Source: AC-32 sp963763475 (GTDB lineage Bacteria; Actinomycetota; Thermoleophilia; Gaiellales; Gaiellaceae). From it: 64,000 nucleotides of DNA. The stretch covers positions 673,413 through 737,412 of the forward strand of contig CAVXOR010000002.1 in assembly GCA_963763475.1 (NCBI GenBank). Reading direction: 5' to 3'. How positions within the stretch are numbered: the first letter of the stretch is position 1; every line of letters begins with the position of its first letter. The notes under the pieces are model-generated. The model searched no databases. It was not told the origin of the DNA and saw only the letters and a program-made list of their open reading frames with translations. The position numbers and the translations under genes were made by a program. Below are positions 61,902 through 64,000 of the stretch, piece after piece.

Positions 61902-61930
61902 CTCAGCCCCTCCTCAGCGCTCGCTCAGCG
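61902..61930. promoter_or_regulatory. SARP-box array upstream of the SARP and kinase genes
   Basis: CTCAGC occurs at 61902, 61913 and 61924, exactly 11 bases apart. This is the direct-repeat, one-turn spacing bound by SARP/OmpR-like winged helices. It sits in the 96-base gap between two divergent genes. Confidence 0.65.
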
Positions 61931-61967
61931 CCGGCCGCGAGGGTTGGCCGGTGTGGTGGGGCGTCGT

Positions 61968-63872
61968 ATGGTTGGAGCGAGGCGATTCGTGACCACGCGC
62001 ACCAACATCCCGCAGGATTTCCTCGATTACCGGATCGAGGAGCCGATCGGCCAGGGCGGAATGGGCGTCGTCTACCTGGCCCACGACGTGCGGCTGGGCC
62101 GCAGGGTCGCGCTCAAGGTGATGACGCCGTCGCTCGCGCGGGATCGGCGCTACCGCGCGAGCTTCGCCCGCGAGTCCGAGCTCGCGATGTCGCTCGAGCA
62201 CCCGAACGTCGTCCCCATCCATGACGCCGGGGAGGCGGAAGGTCGGCTGTACCTGGCGATGCGGCGGGTCGAGGGCACGGATCTGCGCGCGCTCCTCCGG
62301 CGTGAGGGAGCGCTCGACCCGGCGCGGGCGCTGGCGATCGTCTCGCAGATCGCGCAGGCGCTCGACGCCGCGCACGCGAAGGGGCTCGTGCACCGGGACG
62401 TGAAGCCGTCGAACGTGCTGCTCGACGACAACGAGCACGTCTACCTCGCCGACTTCGGGCTGACGCGCCGGCTGTCGGAGGGGGCATCGCCGCAGGCGGA
62501 GGCTGCCACGCTCGGAACGCCGGCGTACCTGGCGCCCGAGCAGATCGAGGGCGGCGACGTCGACGGACGGGCGGACGTGTACTCGCTCGGCTGCCTGCTC
62601 TACGAGTGCCTGACCGGCGAGCCGCCGTTCCCGGGCGATTCCCGGCTTGCGGTCGCCTGGGCACACCTCGAACAGGAGCCGCCGGCCGCGTCCGAGCGCA
62701 GACCGGAGCTGCCCGGCGCGGTGGACGCGGTGATCAGCCGGGCTATGGCGAAGGACCCGGGCGACCGGTACGCGACGTGTCCCGACCTTGCGGCCGCGGC
62801 CGAGAGCGCGCTGATCCCGCACGCTCGCCCCCGGCGCCGCTGGGCGCTCGCGGCGGCCGGAGTCTCGGTAGCGGCCGTCGCGGCGCTGCTCGTCGCTGCG
62901 TTCGGCAGGGGCGGTGCGGCTGCGGAGCCCCTCGTCCCCCGCGCGAACACGATTGTCCGGATCGACCCTCGAACCAACGAGATCAGCGACGTGATCGACG
63001 TGGGGAGCCGGCCCGACGCCACCGCCGTCCGCGGCGGGACGGTCTGGGCCTTCAACCACGGCGACGAGACGATCGTCGAGGTAGACCCTCGAACCGACGA
63101 GGTTCTGCACACGACGCGCCTGCCCGTCGTCGCGACCGACCTCGGCTTCGGGAACGGTCCGGTGCTGGCGGCAGACGCGCGCGGCGCCTGGATGATCGGC
63201 ACCGATCTCGACGACGGCCAGTCGCGGCTCGTCAGCATCCCGCGAGGCGGCCGTGGCATTCGCACCTACTCGTACGGGCTGCAGCTGAACGGCGTCGCGG
63301 CGGCTCGCGGCTCGATCTGGCTCGTTGGAAGAAGCGGGCGGAACGGCGCCCTGCTTCGCATCGACCCCGCAACTGGCCGCGTTCTCGACAGGCGACCGCT
63401 TCCCTGGTGGATGCTCGGTGCCGAGGGCCAGGGGCTGGCCGTCGGCGGCGGCTTCGTCTGGGTAACCAACGCGAGCGGGGCGGAGGTCTACCGGCTGGAC
63501 TTTCGGACGGGGAAGACCCGAACGGCGAAGTTCGGCAGCTTCATCTCGAGGCCGGCGTTCGGCTTCGGACGGCTGTGGCTCTGCTCGTGGGACGGGGAGC
63601 ACGGCCTGATGGTCCGCGTCGATCCCCGGACGCTTCACAACGAGCTCGAGCGCGACGCACTTCCGGCCGAGGAAGGCCACTTCGCCGTCGGCTTCGGGTC
63701 GCTGTGGCGCCACGACATCCCCAGCGGCACGGTGATGCGCTTCAGCCCGCGTACGGGCGACCCCGACGGCCTCATTCCGCTGCTGAAGAAACGCCCCGGC
63801 GCGGCGCTGCTTTACGTCTCGTCGATCTCGGCCGGCGCGGGCGGCGTCTGGGTCAGCATCACCGACGCTTAG
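61968..63872 (+). CDS. Transmembrane Ser/Thr protein kinase with extracellular beta-propeller
   Basis: 634 aa (alternative GTG 61989). Kinase residues: glycine loop GQGGMGVVY, Lys50, HRDVKPSN (Asp144) and DFGLTRR (Asp162). A membrane helix near residues 290-312 is followed by an outer domain of about 320 residues with YVTN/NHL-like blades (IVRIDPRTNEI, then IVEVDPRTDEV, LLRIDPATGRV). PASTA motifs are absent. Presumably senses an external ligand or protein through the propeller. Confidence 0.88.
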   Translation: MVGARRFVTTRTNIPQDFLDYRIEEPIGQGGMGVVYLAHDVRLGRRVALKVMTPSLARDRRYRASFARESELAMSLEHPNVVPIHDAGEAEGRLYLAMRRVEGTDLRALLRREGALDPARALAIVSQIAQALDAAHAKGLVHRDVKPSNVLLDDNEHVYLADFGLTRRLSEGASPQAEAATLGTPAYLAPEQIEGGDVDGRADVYSLGCLLYECLTGEPPFPGDSRLAVAWAHLEQEPPAASERRPELPGAVDAVISRAMAKDPGDRYATCPDLAAAAESALIPHARPRRRWALAAAGVSVAAVAALLVAAFGRGGAAAEPLVPRANTIVRIDPRTNEISDVIDVGSRPDATAVRGGTVWAFNHGDETIVEVDPRTDEVLHTTRLPVVATDLGFGNGPVLAADARGAWMIGTDLDDGQSRLVSIPRGGRGIRTYSYGLQLNGVAAARGSIWLVGRSGRNGALLRIDPATGRVLDRRPLPWWMLGAEGQGLAVGGGFVWVTNASGAEVYRLDFRTGKTRTAKFGSFISRPAFGFGRLWLCSWDGEHGLMVRVDPRTLHNELERDALPAEEGHFAVGFGSLWRHDIPSGTVMRFSPRTGDPDGLIPLLKKRPGAALLYVSSISAGAGGVWVSITDA

Positions 63873-63876
63873 CACG

Positions 63877-63904
63877 CTCAGCGACTCCTCAGGGACTCCT
63901 CAGC
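63877..63904 (+). promoter_or_regulatory. Second SARP-box array upstream of the last gene
   Basis: CTCAGC at 63877, CTCAGG at 63888 and CTCAGC at 63899, again 11 bases apart, with GCTCAG/CCTCAG extended forms. It lies about 50 bases before the start at 63953. Confidence 0.6.
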
Positions 63905-63952
63905 CGTCCGCGCGAGGCTCGACGCGTGATCGGAACACGCGAAGGAGGAACC

Positions 63953-64000
63953 ATGAAGAGATCACTACTCGCGGTGGGGCTTGTGACGCTGGCGGCGGTC
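63953..64000 (+). CDS. Start of an exported protein (partial)
   Basis: AAGGAGGAACC ribosome binding site before ATG 63953. Sixteen codons to the window end read a basic then hydrophobic signal-peptide start (MKRSLLAVGLVTLAAV). It lies downstream of the second SARP-box array, so it may be a target of the regulator. Identity unknown. Confidence 0.6.
   Translation, partial: MKRSLLAVGLVTLAAV

Overview
The window looks like chromosomal DNA of a high-GC actinobacterium. GC-rich codons, many GTG/TTG starts, 1-4 base stop/start overlaps (GTGA, ATGA), a dnaK-grpE-dnaJ-hspR-clpB chaperone operon, a SARP/BTAD regulator, a PASTA-less Ser/Thr kinase and an inositol-phosphate synthase gene all fit. The gene mix (paired polyamine importers, DUF4331 cluster, carbamate kinase next to a cyclic-2,3-diphosphoglycerate-synthase-like protein) suggests a deep-branching class such as Thermoleophilia. 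That placement is inference from gene content, not a phylogenetic result.

Layout. 1-433: end of one gene and two very small genes. 446-5906: a complete polyamine-type ABC importer (ATPase, lipoprotein, two permeases) followed by an aldehyde dehydrogenase. 5923-7566: a DUF402 protein and a winged-helix HTH_42 protein. 7639-15005: an Lrp/AsnC regulator, a second complete polyamine-type importer, a class III aminotransferase and an FAD amine/amino-acid oxidase; with the first cluster this gives uptake and oxidation of putrescine-like amines. 15015-19153: a frameshifted glycosyltransferase-like gene and a large secreted protein with eight FN3-like modules. 19256-25736: small transporters, membrane and secreted proteins, a GNAT protein and an aldo/keto reductase, with lower coding density.

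25737-29547 is the accessory region. It holds a stretch rich in inverted repeats (including a perfect three-way-junction fold), then a 2.98 kb interval bounded by two identical 42-bp copies of the 3' part of tRNA-Ala(UGC). Genes at both inner edges are truncated, so this is probably the scar of a tRNA-integrated element that has lost its integrase.

29632-43388 (mostly minus): rhomboid protease, argF, and a six-gene run (DUF4331, TPR, two nickel/cobalt-type transporters, anti-sigma, ECF sigma); then carbamate kinase with a cDPG-synthase-like GTPase, a zinc metallopeptidase, YjbQ and RlmD. 43378-51798: a MarR regulator with a tandem operator facing a secreted beta-propeller gene, a presenilin-like intramembrane aspartyl protease, a UDG-like protein, a glycosyltransferase-PHP fusion, and an inositol-lipid group (PAP2, CDP-alcohol phosphotransferase, inositol-3-phosphate synthase fused in frame to a double ribbon-helix-helix region with its own operator), then moaA. 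51878-53728: tiny acidic proteins and a DMT exporter. 53824-60282: the heat-shock operon. 60279-64000: a SARP regulator carrying USP-like sensory domains, divergent from a kinase with a beta-propeller sensor; 11-bp-spaced CTCAG repeats sit in both promoters there.

The most unusual items are the RHH-Ino1 reading-frame fusion with operator, the presenilin-like protease, the tRNA-Ala att scar and the SARP-box arrays.
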